A DNA stretch of 64,000 nt, from assembly GCA_023393525.1 (NCBI GenBank), contig JAEWKZ010000046.1:62001-126000 (forward strand), in the 5' to 3' direction. Numbering within the stretch: position 1 is the stretch's first letter; every line of letters starts with the position of its first letter. Below the pieces are notes generated by a model. That model did no database searches, was not told the DNA's origin, and saw only the letters and a list, made by a program, of their open reading frames with translations. The stretch is from Pseudomonadota bacterium (GTDB lineage: Bacteria > Desulfobacterota > Desulfovibrionia > Desulfovibrionales > Desulfomicrobiaceae). Position numbers and translations under genes: made by a program. Shown in pieces: positions 36,540-44,808 of the stretch.

Positions 36540-37768
36540 CCCTGGGCGCCAATCCCGTGGTCCTGACCATCGACGACGACCAGGCGGTGCGCGAAAGTCT
36601 GGCCAATTTCCTGGAGGATTTTGGATACGGCGTGCTCCAGGCCGAAGACGGGGAGCACGGGCTCGAGGTTTTCGCTGCCGAGCATCCGGATCTGATTCTG
36701 GTGGATCTGCGCATGCCGCGCATGGATGGCTTGCAGGTGCTGGCCAGGATTCAGGAGCTGTCCCCTGAAACGCCGGTCATGGTCGTGTCCGGCGCGGGAG
36801 ACATCCGCGACGTGGTCGAGGCCCTGCGCCGGGGCGCATGGGATTATCTGGTCAAGCCCATCCAGGACATGAACATCCTGCTGCACTCGGTGCAGACGTG
36901 TCTGGAGCGGGCCCGGTTGCAGCGGCAGAACCGCGAGTACCAGCAAAGTCTGGAAGAGTCTTTGGAGAAGCTGCACCGTACGCAGAAGGAGATGATCCAA
37001 TCGGCCAAGATGGCGGCGCTGGGCGATCTGGTGGCGGGGGTGGCGCACGAGGTGAACACGCCCATCGGGGTCAGCGTCACGGCGGCCTCCTTTCTGGCCG
37101 AAAGAACCCGCCAGCTTCGGGAGTTGTACGAGAAGGGGGAGATGAAGCGTTCGGATCTGGAGAAATATCTGAGCCTGGCCGAGGAGTCTTCCGGCTCGGT
37201 GCTTTCCAATCTGGAGCGGGCCGCGGAACTGGTGCAGAGCTTCAAGAAGGTCGCGGCGGATCAGAGTTCCGAGGAGAAACGCGTCTTCGGGATGAAGAAC
37301 TATCTGGAACAGATTCTTTTGAGCCTGCGCCCGCAGTTCAAACGCACCCCGCATCAGGTGAGCATGGACTGTCCCGATGACCTGACCCTTGACTCCTATC
37401 CCGGGGCCATCATGCAGATCATGACCAACCTGATCATGAATTCGCTACTCCACGGCTTCGCGGACGGGCGGCCCGGAGAGATATCCATCAAGGTCGAACC
37501 GGCTGGAGAAAACGTGCTGCTGACGTACCGCGACACGGGCGTCGGCATGGACCGGGAACAGAAAGAGCGGATCTACGATCCGTTCTACACCACAACGCGC
37601 GGTTCGGGCGGCACCGGCCTGGGCATGAACATCGTCTACAATCTGGTCACCCAGACCCTGAAGGGGTCGATCATGCTGGAAACCAGCCCCGGAAAGGGCG
37701 CGGTTTTCGTGCTGACGCTGCCCAGTGATCCTGATCGGGTCGAGGCCGCGCCGACAGACCCGGCGTAG
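36536..37768 (+). CDS. Receiver-histidine kinase fusion
   Basis: A 410-residue soluble protein. The N-terminal receiver (~8-125) has TIDDDQAVRES, LVDLRMPRMDG and LVKPIQD. A coiled-coil linker (~130-165) leads to a kinase core with GVAHEVNTPIGVSV as H-box and DTGVGMDREQ plus GGTGLGMNIVYN as ATP lid motifs. It has no membrane segment. Together with the upstream kinase and receiver it forms a complete phosphorelay with no DNA-binding output, so the final target is likely a protein encoded elsewhere. Confidence 0.93.
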   Translation: MTLGANPVVLTIDDDQAVRESLANFLEDFGYGVLQAEDGEHGLEVFAAEHPDLILVDLRMPRMDGLQVLARIQELSPETPVMVVSGAGDIRDVVEALRRGAWDYLVKPIQDMNILLHSVQTCLERARLQRQNREYQQSLEESLEKLHRTQKEMIQSAKMAALGDLVAGVAHEVNTPIGVSVTAASFLAERTRQLRELYEKGEMKRSDLEKYLSLAEESSGSVLSNLERAAELVQSFKKVAADQSSEEKRVFGMKNYLEQILLSLRPQFKRTPHQVSMDCPDDLTLDSYPGAIMQIMTNLIMNSLLHGFADGRPGEISIKVEPAGENVLLTYRDTGVGMDREQKERIYDPFYTTTRGSGGTGLGMNIVYNLVTQTLKGSIMLETSPGKGAVFVLTLPSDPDRVEAAPTDPA

Positions 37769-37884
37769 TCCGGGAGCATGCGTTTTTTCGGGAGATTCCC
37801 GGCCGACCGGACACAACCCCGATTGTCGACGCATCCGCCGGATCGTCTACGGTACCTTCAACGCGTCAGGCCCCATGCGGCTGC

Positions 37885-38232
37885 CTAGTCGCAGGAAGAC
37901 GACGATTTGACTGCCAGATACGCGAAATAGCGCTGCTCGTCCTCCTGGCAGACCGGATGCGACGCGATGTGCCCAGTCAGCGCCTCGATGACCGAGGATT
38001 GCAGGGATGTGGTGGAATCGAGGAGTTGGTAGTAGACCCATTTTCCGCTGCGCCGGGCCTTGACCCATCCGGCGTTCTTCAGAAAGGCCAGATGCCGCGA
38101 GACCTTGGATTGCGGGGTTTGCAGGGCTTCCATCAGATCGCACACGCAGAGCTCGCCGTGGCGGAGCAGGCTGACGATGCGCAGTCGGGTGGGGTCGGAC
38201 AGGGCCTTGAGCGTTTCAGCGATTTTTTCCAT
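37885..38232 (-). CDS. ArsR/SmtB-family repressor
   Basis: A 115-residue winged-helix regulator. TLKALSDPTRLRIVSLL begins the fold, ELCVCDLMEALQTPQSKVSRHL is the recognition region with the paired Cys29/Cys31 of the ArsR-type As(III) or soft-metal site, and the tail ends SSSSCD. It should release DNA on metal binding. No arsenic resistance gene is adjacent; the divergent neighbours are a CorC-like protein and ZupT, so a divalent-metal link is possible. The ATG lies six bases after a good -10, suggesting a leaderless transcript. Confidence 0.88.
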   Translation of the reverse strand: MEKIAETLKALSDPTRLRIVSLLRHGELCVCDLMEALQTPQSKVSRHLAFLKNAGWVKARRSGKWVYYQLLDSTTSLQSSVIEALTGHIASHPVCQEDEQRYFAYLAVKSSSSCD

Positions 38233-38238
38233 GACGAA

Positions 38239-38266
38239 AATGTATCCGTATAGGCAAATATGTCAA
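38239..38266 (-). promoter_or_regulatory. ArsR promoter/operator region
   Basis: On the minus strand TTGACA (38261-38266), a 16-base spacer and TACATT (38239-38244) form a good promoter whose start site would fall at the ArsR start codon. The spacer is AT-rich with partial dyad symmetry (TATTTG... GGATACA), a plausible autoregulatory site. Confidence 0.55.
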
Positions 38267-38406
38267 GACGCCGAAACTTCTTGTGCCGTTCCGGCGTCCC
38301 GGACTATTTGTGTCCGTGCGAGACGTGGCCGGGCTTCGGCAAGGAGCGTCTTTTCATCGGGCAGCCGGGCGCGCGGTCTTTCTGCGCCGGCGTTGAGTGT
38401 TCATGC

Positions 38407-38526
38407 ATGAAGGAGGATGATTTGTTTACGCTGTGTTGTCTTCGGCTTCCGGCCTCGCCCCGGGAACGCTTTCGCGTGGCGCGACTGCGGGCCGATCTCG
38501 GTGATTCGCAGGAGTCCGGATCATGA
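38407..38526 (+). CDS. Possible small leader ORF before the CorC-like gene
   Basis: A 39-codon frame, MKEDDLFTLCCLRLPASPRE and onward, ends in TGA overlapping the next ATG by four bases (ATGA). It is arginine-rich in the second half and has no recognised family. It could couple translation to the downstream gene, but its own ribosome site is weak; treat it as a candidate only. Confidence 0.25.
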   Translation: MKEDDLFTLCCLRLPASPRERFRVARLRADLGDSQESGS

Positions 38527-39626
38527 GCGGGGATCTTTTGCTGCTTTTCGCCATCGTTTTTCTGGCGCTGGGATTCTCGTTTCTGTGTTCCGTGGCCGAA
38601 GCGGTGCTTTTGAGCATCACGCCTTCGTACATCGCGAGCCTGCGGGAAAAGAATCCGGCGCGCGCCGACGTTTTGTCCAGGTTGCGCCTGGAACGGGTGG
38701 ATCAATCGCTGTCCGCGATTTTGACGCTGAACACCATCGCCCACACCGTGGGCGCCATCGTGGCCGGCGCGCAGGCTGTCGTCGTGTTCGGCAATGCCTG
38801 GATCGGCCTTTTTTCGGTGGTGATGACGCTCTTGATCCTGTTTTTGTCAGAGATCGTGCCCAAGACCATCGGCGCGATGTATTGGCAAGCGCTGACCGGC
38901 GCGACGGCGCATTTCATCGATGCGATAATCAAGCTCCTCTATCCGCTGGTCTGGCTCTCCAATGGTCTGACCCGGATCATCGCGCGCGGGAAAACGGAGC
39001 ATGTCTTCAGCCGTGACGAATTCATCGCCATGGCCGGAATCGGAGAGCGGTCGGGTCATCTGGAGGAGCATGAGTCACGAATCATCCGCAATATTTTCCG
39101 TTTTGGATCAGTGACCATAACCGCCGTGATGACGCCGCGCACGGTCATGACGGCCCTTCGACAAGACATGGCCATCGCCGAGTCCCTGCCTTTGGTCACC
39201 GGGACGCCGTTTTCCAGACTGCCGGTCTATGGCGCCGACCTGGACGACATCACCGGCGTCGTGCTCAAGGACGAGGTGCTTATCTGCATGTCCAGGGGGA
39301 GTTGCGACGGCACCCTGGCGTCGATCAAACGTCCGATCCTGTCGGTGCCCGACAGCCTGAGCCTCTCGGACCTCCTGGAATTCTTTCTCGACAAGCGTCA
39401 GCATCTGGCCATCGTCCTGGACGAATACGGCGGAACCAGGGGCCTGGTCACCCTGGAGGACGTGGTGGAAACCCTTTTCGGGATGGAGATCATGGATGAG
39501 ATGGACAATGTCGCGGACATGCAGGCTTTGGCCAGGCAGCAATGGGAAAAAAGGGCGCGTTCGCTTGGCGTTTTCGGTGAACCGCGGAGAGCGGATGCGG
39601 AAGTTGAAAAAATCGCGGGTTCTTGA
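38523..39626 (+). CDS. CNNM/CorC-family membrane protein (DUF21 + CBS pair)
   Basis: A 367-residue protein. The N-terminal DUF21 domain has about four membrane segments (LLLLFAIVFLALGFSFLCSV; VVMTLLILFLSEIVPKTIGA). A pair of CBS domains follows (VMTPRTVMTAL; VLDEYGGTRGLVTLEDVVET), the nucleotide-binding module typical of CNNM/CorC proteins. The C-terminal CorC_HlyC domain of longer members is missing, ending shortly after the second CBS. The family is linked to Mg2+/Co2+ export or tolerance. It is next to ZupT and an ArsR regulator, which supports a metal-homeostasis role. Confidence 0.88.
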   Translation: MSGDLLLLFAIVFLALGFSFLCSVAEAVLLSITPSYIASLREKNPARADVLSRLRLERVDQSLSAILTLNTIAHTVGAIVAGAQAVVVFGNAWIGLFSVVMTLLILFLSEIVPKTIGAMYWQALTGATAHFIDAIIKLLYPLVWLSNGLTRIIARGKTEHVFSRDEFIAMAGIGERSGHLEEHESRIIRNIFRFGSVTITAVMTPRTVMTALRQDMAIAESLPLVTGTPFSRLPVYGADLDDITGVVLKDEVLICMSRGSCDGTLASIKRPILSVPDSLSLSDLLEFFLDKRQHLAIVLDEYGGTRGLVTLEDVVETLFGMEIMDEMDNVADMQALARQQWEKRARSLGVFGEPRRADAEVEKIAGS

Positions 39627-39655
39627 CGCCCACATGCAGCGGAGGAAATGCGCGC

Positions 39656-40540
39656 ATGAATGAAGTCTGGTTCGCCCTGGGGTTGACCACGTTCGCGGGC
39701 CTGGCCACGGGGATCGGCAGCATCATCGCCTTCACGGCCAAGCTGTCCAGTTACCGGTTCTTGTCCGTGGCCACGGGGTTTTCGGCGGGCGTGATGCTCT
39801 ACGTCTCCTTTGTGGAGATTTTTTTCAAGGGGCAGACGGCCCTGGTCAAGCACTACGGGGATCCACAGGGGTATTGGGTCAACGTGGCCTCGTTCTTCGG
39901 CGGAATGCTGCTGATCGGACTGATCGATAATTTCATTCCCGAAGAGACCAACCCGCATGAAATCCCTTCCGAGAGCGACGCCGACAAGTTGCACGGCAAG
40001 GTCTCCACCCTCTTGCATATCGGGGAGCACAGCCGCAGGCCGACTCCACCCCCGCCGGGGCATGAGAAAAAGCTCCTGCGCATGGGCCTTTTCACCGCTC
40101 TGGCCATCGGCATTCACAACTTTCCCGAGGGGTTGGCCACGTTTTTGGCGGCGTTGGAGGACCCGAGCCTTGGCGTCGCCATCGCCATCGCCATCGCTTT
40201 GCACAACATCCCCGAGGGCGTGAGCGTTTCGGTGCCCATCTATTACGCCACGGGGAAGCGCAGAACGGCGTTCTTCTACTCGTTTTTGAGCGGGCTGGCC
40301 GAACCCATCGGGGCGGGCATCGCCTATCTCGGCATCCTCTTTTTCGCAGGCGGGCCGGACGGCGTGCTGCCTGCGCAGCTCATGGGCATTCTCTTCGGCG
40401 GGGTGGCCGGGATCATGGTCTACATCAGCCTGGACGAGCTTCTGCCCACCAGCCGGGCCTACGGAGAAGGGCACGACAGCCTGTTCGGCCTGGTCGGAGG
40501 CATGGCGGTCATGGCGCTCAGCCTGCTTTTGATGCGCTGA
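39656..40540 (+). CDS. zupT: ZIP-family divalent metal transporter (ZupT-like)
   Basis: A 294-residue transporter with eight predicted membrane segments. Metal-site motifs in helices IV and V are intact: HNFPEGLATF and HNIPEGVSVS, the HNxPEG pairs characteristic of ZupT, with the loop between segments 3 and 4 rich in polar residues. It would import Zn2+ and other divalent cations across the cytoplasmic membrane. GGAGG precedes the ATG. It follows the CorC-like gene by 29 bases and may share its transcript. Confidence 0.92.
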   Translation: MNEVWFALGLTTFAGLATGIGSIIAFTAKLSSYRFLSVATGFSAGVMLYVSFVEIFFKGQTALVKHYGDPQGYWVNVASFFGGMLLIGLIDNFIPEETNPHEIPSESDADKLHGKVSTLLHIGEHSRRPTPPPPGHEKKLLRMGLFTALAIGIHNFPEGLATFLAALEDPSLGVAIAIAIALHNIPEGVSVSVPIYYATGKRRTAFFYSFLSGLAEPIGAGIAYLGILFFAGGPDGVLPAQLMGILFGGVAGIMVYISLDELLPTSRAYGEGHDSLFGLVGGMAVMALSLLLMR

Positions 40541-40591
40541 ATTTTCGGATGAGAAATGGGCTCGCCCGCACAGGGCGGGGAGGAACGTTTT

Positions 40592-40624
40592 CGGGGCGGG
40601 TCGTGCTATGTGCGGCCCGCCCCG
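40592..40624. terminator. Hairpin between convergent zupT and the choline-binding gene
   Basis: CGGGGCGGG and CCCGCCCCG pair with a 15-base loop. No T run is present on either side, so it is probably a weak bidirectional terminator. Confidence 0.4.
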
Positions 40625-40631
40625 GTCGCGT

Positions 40632-41585
40632 TTACCTGCGGGATTCCAGCAGCTTCAGGAAGGCGGGCAGACCGGGCTTGCCGTCCTTGGTGGTCACGCC
40701 CTCAAGCCATGCGGCGGCCATGTCCGGATGCTCGGCCACCCAGTCAAGGGCCGCGTCGCGGGCCTTCATCTCCGGATTTTCATGCATGGTGACCATGATG
40801 GAGTTCATCATGGTCACGGGCACGACGTAATTGTTGAGAAAACGGGTCACGTTGGGCATGTCCTGGGGCAGGCCCTTGCGCACGTTGGTGTAGACCGTGG
40901 CCGTGCCGTCGTCTGGCCCGAAGGTCTGATCCGTGCTGCCGGTCAGGTACGTCATGTCGATCTTTTCGTTCATGCTGTGCGGGGACCAGCCCAAAAAGAC
41001 GATCCACTTCTTTTCGCGCATGAAGGACTGCACCTGGGCCAGCATGCCGGATTCGCTGGAGGCGACCAGTTCGAATTTGCCGAGGCCAAACATGTCCTGG
41101 TCGATCATGGCTTCGATGATGTCGTTGCCGTCGTTTCCTTCCTCGATGCCGTAGATCTTCCATTCCAGCTTGTCGCCGTATTTGGCGATGTCCTTGAAAT
41201 CCTTGAGGCCGCCCTCGGCCGCGTAGCTCGGCACGGCCAGGGTGTATTTGGCTCCGGTCATGTTCGGCACAAGCTGGATGACGTTGCCGGAATCGAAATG
41301 GGGGCGCGCCACGCTTTCCATGGACGGCATCCAGTTGCCCAGGAACACGTCGGCCTCGCTGGTGGCCAGGGCCTGGTAGCAGATGGGCAGGGAGGTCATC
41401 ATGTTGGAGGAGGAATAGCCGAGGCTCTGCAAGATGGCCACGGCCAGTTCGCTGGTCACGGTGACGTCGGTCCATCCGACGCTGGTGATGCGCACGTCGT
41501 CGCGGCTGGCCTGGGCCGGGGCCGTGAAGAGGGCGAGAAGCAGGACAAGGACGGGAATGGTTTTCTTCAGTGTGGCAATGGTCAT
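40632..41585 (-). CDS. Choline/glycine betaine-binding protein (OpuAC/ChoX type)
   Basis: A 317-residue periplasmic binding protein. The start at 41585 has GGAGTATCC upstream and gives a signal peptide (LKKTIPVLVLLLALFTAPAQ cleaved near ASRDD). The mature part has ITSVGWTDVTVTSELAVAIL, VFLGNWMPSMESVARP and WIVFLGWSPHSMNEKIDM, the tryptophan-rich cage region of choline/betaine-binding proteins. It follows betA-betB on the same strand but no permease or ATPase gene is present, so its transport partner must be elsewhere. Choline rather than betaine is favoured by the bet context. Confidence 0.87.
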   Translation of the reverse strand: MTIATLKKTIPVLVLLLALFTAPAQASRDDVRITSVGWTDVTVTSELAVAILQSLGYSSSNMMTSLPICYQALATSEADVFLGNWMPSMESVARPHFDSGNVIQLVPNMTGAKYTLAVPSYAAEGGLKDFKDIAKYGDKLEWKIYGIEEGNDGNDIIEAMIDQDMFGLGKFELVASSESGMLAQVQSFMREKKWIVFLGWSPHSMNEKIDMTYLTGSTDQTFGPDDGTATVYTNVRKGLPQDMPNVTRFLNNYVVPVTMMNSIMVTMHENPEMKARDAALDWVAEHPDMAAAWLEGVTTKDGKPGLPAFLKLLESRR

Positions 41586-41616
41586 GGATACTCCCTTGTT
41601 GAAATGAAAGGCGAAG

Positions 41617-41644
41617 CGCGGGGCCGGGACATTCCGGCCCCGCG
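41617..41644 (-). promoter_or_regulatory. Intercistronic stem-loop between betB and the binding-protein gene
   Basis: An 11-base GC-only perfect stem (CGCGGGGCCGG/CCGGCCCCGCG) with a six-base loop lies three bases after the betB stop. Only a weak T-rich stretch follows, so it more likely sets 3'-end stability or partial readthrough than full termination. Confidence 0.5.
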
Positions 41645-41646
41645 TG

Positions 41647-43122
41647 CTACACGCCGAACCAGTTGATCGGCCGGGCGGCGTGGTTCTGGAAAACGTGTTT
41701 GACTTCCGTGTACTCCTCCAGGCCCTGCCGCCCCAGTTCCCGGCCCAGGCCGGACTGCTTGTAGCCGCCCCAGGGGGCCTGGGTGAAATAGACGTTGAAA
41801 TCGTTGACCCAGACCGTGCCGAAGCGCAGGCCCGAGGACATGCGGCGGATTCGGTCCGGATCGCGGGTCCAGAAGCCGGCGGACAGGCCGTAGATCGTTC
41901 TGTTGGCCCGGACCAGCGCCTCGTCTTCGGTGCTGAAGCGCTCGATGGTGATAACCGGCCCGAAGACCTCTTCCTGCACGATGCGCATGTCATTTGCGCA
42001 CTCCGTGAACAGGGTCGGCTCCACGAAAAACCCGTTGGCCAGGGCGGGATCCACCGGGCGCTTTCCTCCCAGGAGCAGCCTGGCCCCTTCTTCGCGGGCG
42101 ATGCGGATGCAGCTTTCCACCTTGTCGCGGTGCGCGGCCGAGATGAGCGGGCCCATCTGGGTGCCGTCCGTCATCCCGTCTCCCACGCGGATCTTGGACA
42201 TGCGTTCCGCCAGGGCCTCGACCATGCGGTCGTGGATGCCGTCCTGCAGCAGGACGCGGGCTCCGGCGGAACAGATCTGCCCGGCATGGAAAAAGACGCC
42301 GTTCAGGATGTAGTCCAGGGCCGTGTCGAAATCGGCGTCGTCGAAGACGATGTTGGGGTTCTTGCCGCCCAGCTCCAGGGCGACCTTCTTCACGTTGGAG
42401 GCGGCCGCACGCATGATGGTCTTGCCCGTCTCGATGCCGCCGGTGAAGGAGATGAGATCGACCTCGTGATTTTCGGCCAGTTCCGCCCCCACCGTGGCGC
42501 CGGGGCCAAGCACGAGGTTGACCACGCCTTCGGGGAAGCCCGCCTCCTGGCACAGTTCCGTGACCTTGATGGTGGTCAGGGGGGTGATCTCGCTTGGCTT
42601 CATGACCACGGTGCAGCCGGCGGCCAGGGCCGGAGCCAGTTTCCAGGCGGCCTGCAGCAGGGGGTAGTTCCAGGGCGAAATCTGTCCGCACACGCCCACG
42701 GGCTCGCGCACCACGATGCTCGTTGAATCCGGCACCGGGGATGCGATGACCTCGCCCCCGTCCTTGTCCGCAAGCCCCGCGTAGTAGCGGAAGATGCCCG
42801 CGATGTCGGCCATGTCCCAGCGGCTCTCCTCCAGGGTCTTGCCGGTGTTCAGGGTTTCCAGGCGGGCCAGCTCCTCGGCGTCGCGTTCGATCAGGTCCGC
42901 CAGGCGCAGCAGTTGCCGACCGCGCTCCGGGCCCGTGGTCTTGGGCCACGGACCCTGGTCGAAGGCGCGCCGCGCCGCCTCTATGGCGTCGCGGGCGTCG
43001 TCGCGCCCCCCTTCCGAAACGACCGCGATGACGCTCTGGTCGAAGGGATTGATGATCTCCCGCGTGGCCGCGGAATGTGCGCGGGTCCAGCGGCCTTCGA
43101 TGTGCATCGTTTTTTCGGTCAT
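41647..43122 (-). CDS. betB: Betaine aldehyde dehydrogenase
   Basis: A 491-residue aldehyde dehydrogenase that turns betaine aldehyde into glycine betaine using NAD(P). ISPWNYPLLQAAWKLAPALA and FTGGIETGKTIM form the cofactor site, the general base Glu is in LELGGKNPNIV and the catalytic Cys in HAGQICSAGARV. The C-terminal APWGGYKQSGLGRELG is typical. It overlaps betA by four bases, so the two-step pathway is translated together. Confidence 0.93.
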   Translation of the reverse strand: MTEKTMHIEGRWTRAHSAATREIINPFDQSVIAVVSEGGRDDARDAIEAARRAFDQGPWPKTTGPERGRQLLRLADLIERDAEELARLETLNTGKTLEESRWDMADIAGIFRYYAGLADKDGGEVIASPVPDSTSIVVREPVGVCGQISPWNYPLLQAAWKLAPALAAGCTVVMKPSEITPLTTIKVTELCQEAGFPEGVVNLVLGPGATVGAELAENHEVDLISFTGGIETGKTIMRAAASNVKKVALELGGKNPNIVFDDADFDTALDYILNGVFFHAGQICSAGARVLLQDGIHDRMVEALAERMSKIRVGDGMTDGTQMGPLISAAHRDKVESCIRIAREEGARLLLGGKRPVDPALANGFFVEPTLFTECANDMRIVQEEVFGPVITIERFSTEDEALVRANRTIYGLSAGFWTRDPDRIRRMSSGLRFGTVWVNDFNVYFTQAPWGGYKQSGLGRELGRQGLEEYTEVKHVFQNHAARPINWFGV

Positions 43123-44777
43123 TTCTTCTCCTTGGCCGAAGCCTTGCCCGCGTGGCGGTAGAACGGAGCGGTGTCGGGGGCCAGCGGCGTGTTGCCGAGG
43201 ATCATGTCCGCCGCCTTCTCGGCGATCATCATCACCGGCGCGTAGATGTTGCCGTTGGTCACATAGGGCATGACCGAGGCGTCGACGACCCGCAGGCCCT
43301 TGACGCCGTGTACGCGCAGTTCGCTGTCGACCACGGCCATGTCGTCATAGCCCATCCTGCAGGTGCAGCTGGGATGGTAGGCGCTCTCGCCTTCCCGGGC
43401 CACGAAATCGAGGATCTCCTCGTCGGTCTGCACGTCCTCGCCCGGGGCCAGCTCCCGGCCGCGCAGGTCGTCGAAGGCGGGCTGGGTCATGATCTTGCGG
43501 GTCAGGCGGATGGCCTCCACCCATTCCCGGCGCTCCTGCTCGGTGGACAGATAATTGAACAGGATGGACGGATACTCCTTGGGGTCGGCGCTCTTGAGCT
43601 TCACGTGACCGCGCACGTCGGTGTTCATGGGACCGACATGGACCTGGTAGCCGTGCCCCTCGTTGGGCGCAGAGCCGTCGTAGCGGATGGCGATGGGCAG
43701 GAAGTGGTACTGGATGTTGGGGTACTCGACCTGGTCGTTGCCGCGCACGAAACCGCCGGCCTCGAAATGGTTGGTGGCCGCCTCGCCGGTCTGGCCGAAA
43801 AGCCATTTCAGGCCGATCCAGGGCTGGTTCCACCACTTCAGGGCCGGAAACATGCTGACCGGCTTGGTGCAGGCGTACTGTACATAGAGCTCCAGATGGT
43901 CCTGCAGGTTCTCGCCCACGCCGGGCAGGTCGTGGACCACGGGGATGCCCAGGGCGGAGAGCTCCGAGCCGTTGCCGATGCCGGAGAGCTGCAGGAGTTG
44001 CGGGGAATTGATGGCCCCGCCGCAGCAGATGATTTCGCCGCCGTGCACGCGATGCATGCGGCCGAAGCGTTCATACTCCACGCCGATGGCCCGGTTGTCC
44101 GCGAAAAGGATGCGGTGGGCCGTGGATTTGCAACGCACGGTCAGGTTGCGGCGGTTCTTGACCGGGTGCACGTAGGCCCGGGCCGCGTTCCAGCGGCGGC
44201 CGCGATAGGTGGTGCGGTCGAATTTGCCGAATCCTTCCTGCTGGTAGCCGTTGACGTCGGTCAGGGGATATCCCGCTTCCTGCACGGCCTGGAAAAAGGC
44301 GTCGAAGAGCGGATTGTCGCATTCCGGGCTGGTCAGATAGAGCGGGCCGTTCGCCCCCTGGTACGCATCGGCGCCCTTGAGGCGGTATTCGAAGCGCTTG
44401 AAATAGGGCAGGCAGTGGGCATAGTCCCAGTTCTCAAGGCCTTTTTCCCTGGCCCACTTCTCGTAATCCATGGCGTTGCCGCGAATGTGGATCATGCCGT
44501 TGATGCAGCTCGATCCGCCCAGCACCTTGCCGCGCGGCTGGTAGATGCGCCGGTTGTGCATGTGCGGTTCCGGCTCGGATTCGTACCACCAGTTGTAGGT
44601 CTTTCCGGCCAGGGGATAGGTCAGGGCCGCGGGCATGTGAATGCGGAAATCAAGGCGGAAGTCGGGCAGGCCCGCTTCAAGGACCAGGACGCTGGTTTTG
44701 GGGTTGGCGCTCAGTCGGTTGGCCAGGACGCTGCCGGCGGAGCCGCCGCCGACAATGATGTAATCGTAATGCTTCAT
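43119..44777 (-). CDS. betA: Choline dehydrogenase (GMC oxidoreductase)
   Basis: A 552-residue FAD enzyme oxidising choline to betaine aldehyde. It begins DYIIVGGGSAGSVLANRLS (FAD dinucleotide fold), has PRGKVLGGSSCINGMIHIRG and GAINSPQLLQLSGIG (GMC signatures), and ends with the catalytic-region VDASVMPYVTNGNIYAPVMM. BetA enzymes feed electrons to the respiratory chain, so in an anaerobe the acceptor is likely a menaquinone pool. It lies downstream of the FadR-type regulator. Confidence 0.94.
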   Translation of the reverse strand: MKHYDYIIVGGGSAGSVLANRLSANPKTSVLVLEAGLPDFRLDFRIHMPAALTYPLAGKTYNWWYESEPEPHMHNRRIYQPRGKVLGGSSCINGMIHIRGNAMDYEKWAREKGLENWDYAHCLPYFKRFEYRLKGADAYQGANGPLYLTSPECDNPLFDAFFQAVQEAGYPLTDVNGYQQEGFGKFDRTTYRGRRWNAARAYVHPVKNRRNLTVRCKSTAHRILFADNRAIGVEYERFGRMHRVHGGEIICCGGAINSPQLLQLSGIGNGSELSALGIPVVHDLPGVGENLQDHLELYVQYACTKPVSMFPALKWWNQPWIGLKWLFGQTGEAATNHFEAGGFVRGNDQVEYPNIQYHFLPIAIRYDGSAPNEGHGYQVHVGPMNTDVRGHVKLKSADPKEYPSILFNYLSTEQERREWVEAIRLTRKIMTQPAFDDLRGRELAPGEDVQTDEEILDFVAREGESAYHPSCTCRMGYDDMAVVDSELRVHGVKGLRVVDASVMPYVTNGNIYAPVMMIAEKAADMILGNTPLAPDTAPFYRHAGKASAKEKK

Positions 44778-44808
44778 GCAAGATCCTTCGTGGTTTGAGG
44801 TTTGTCCC

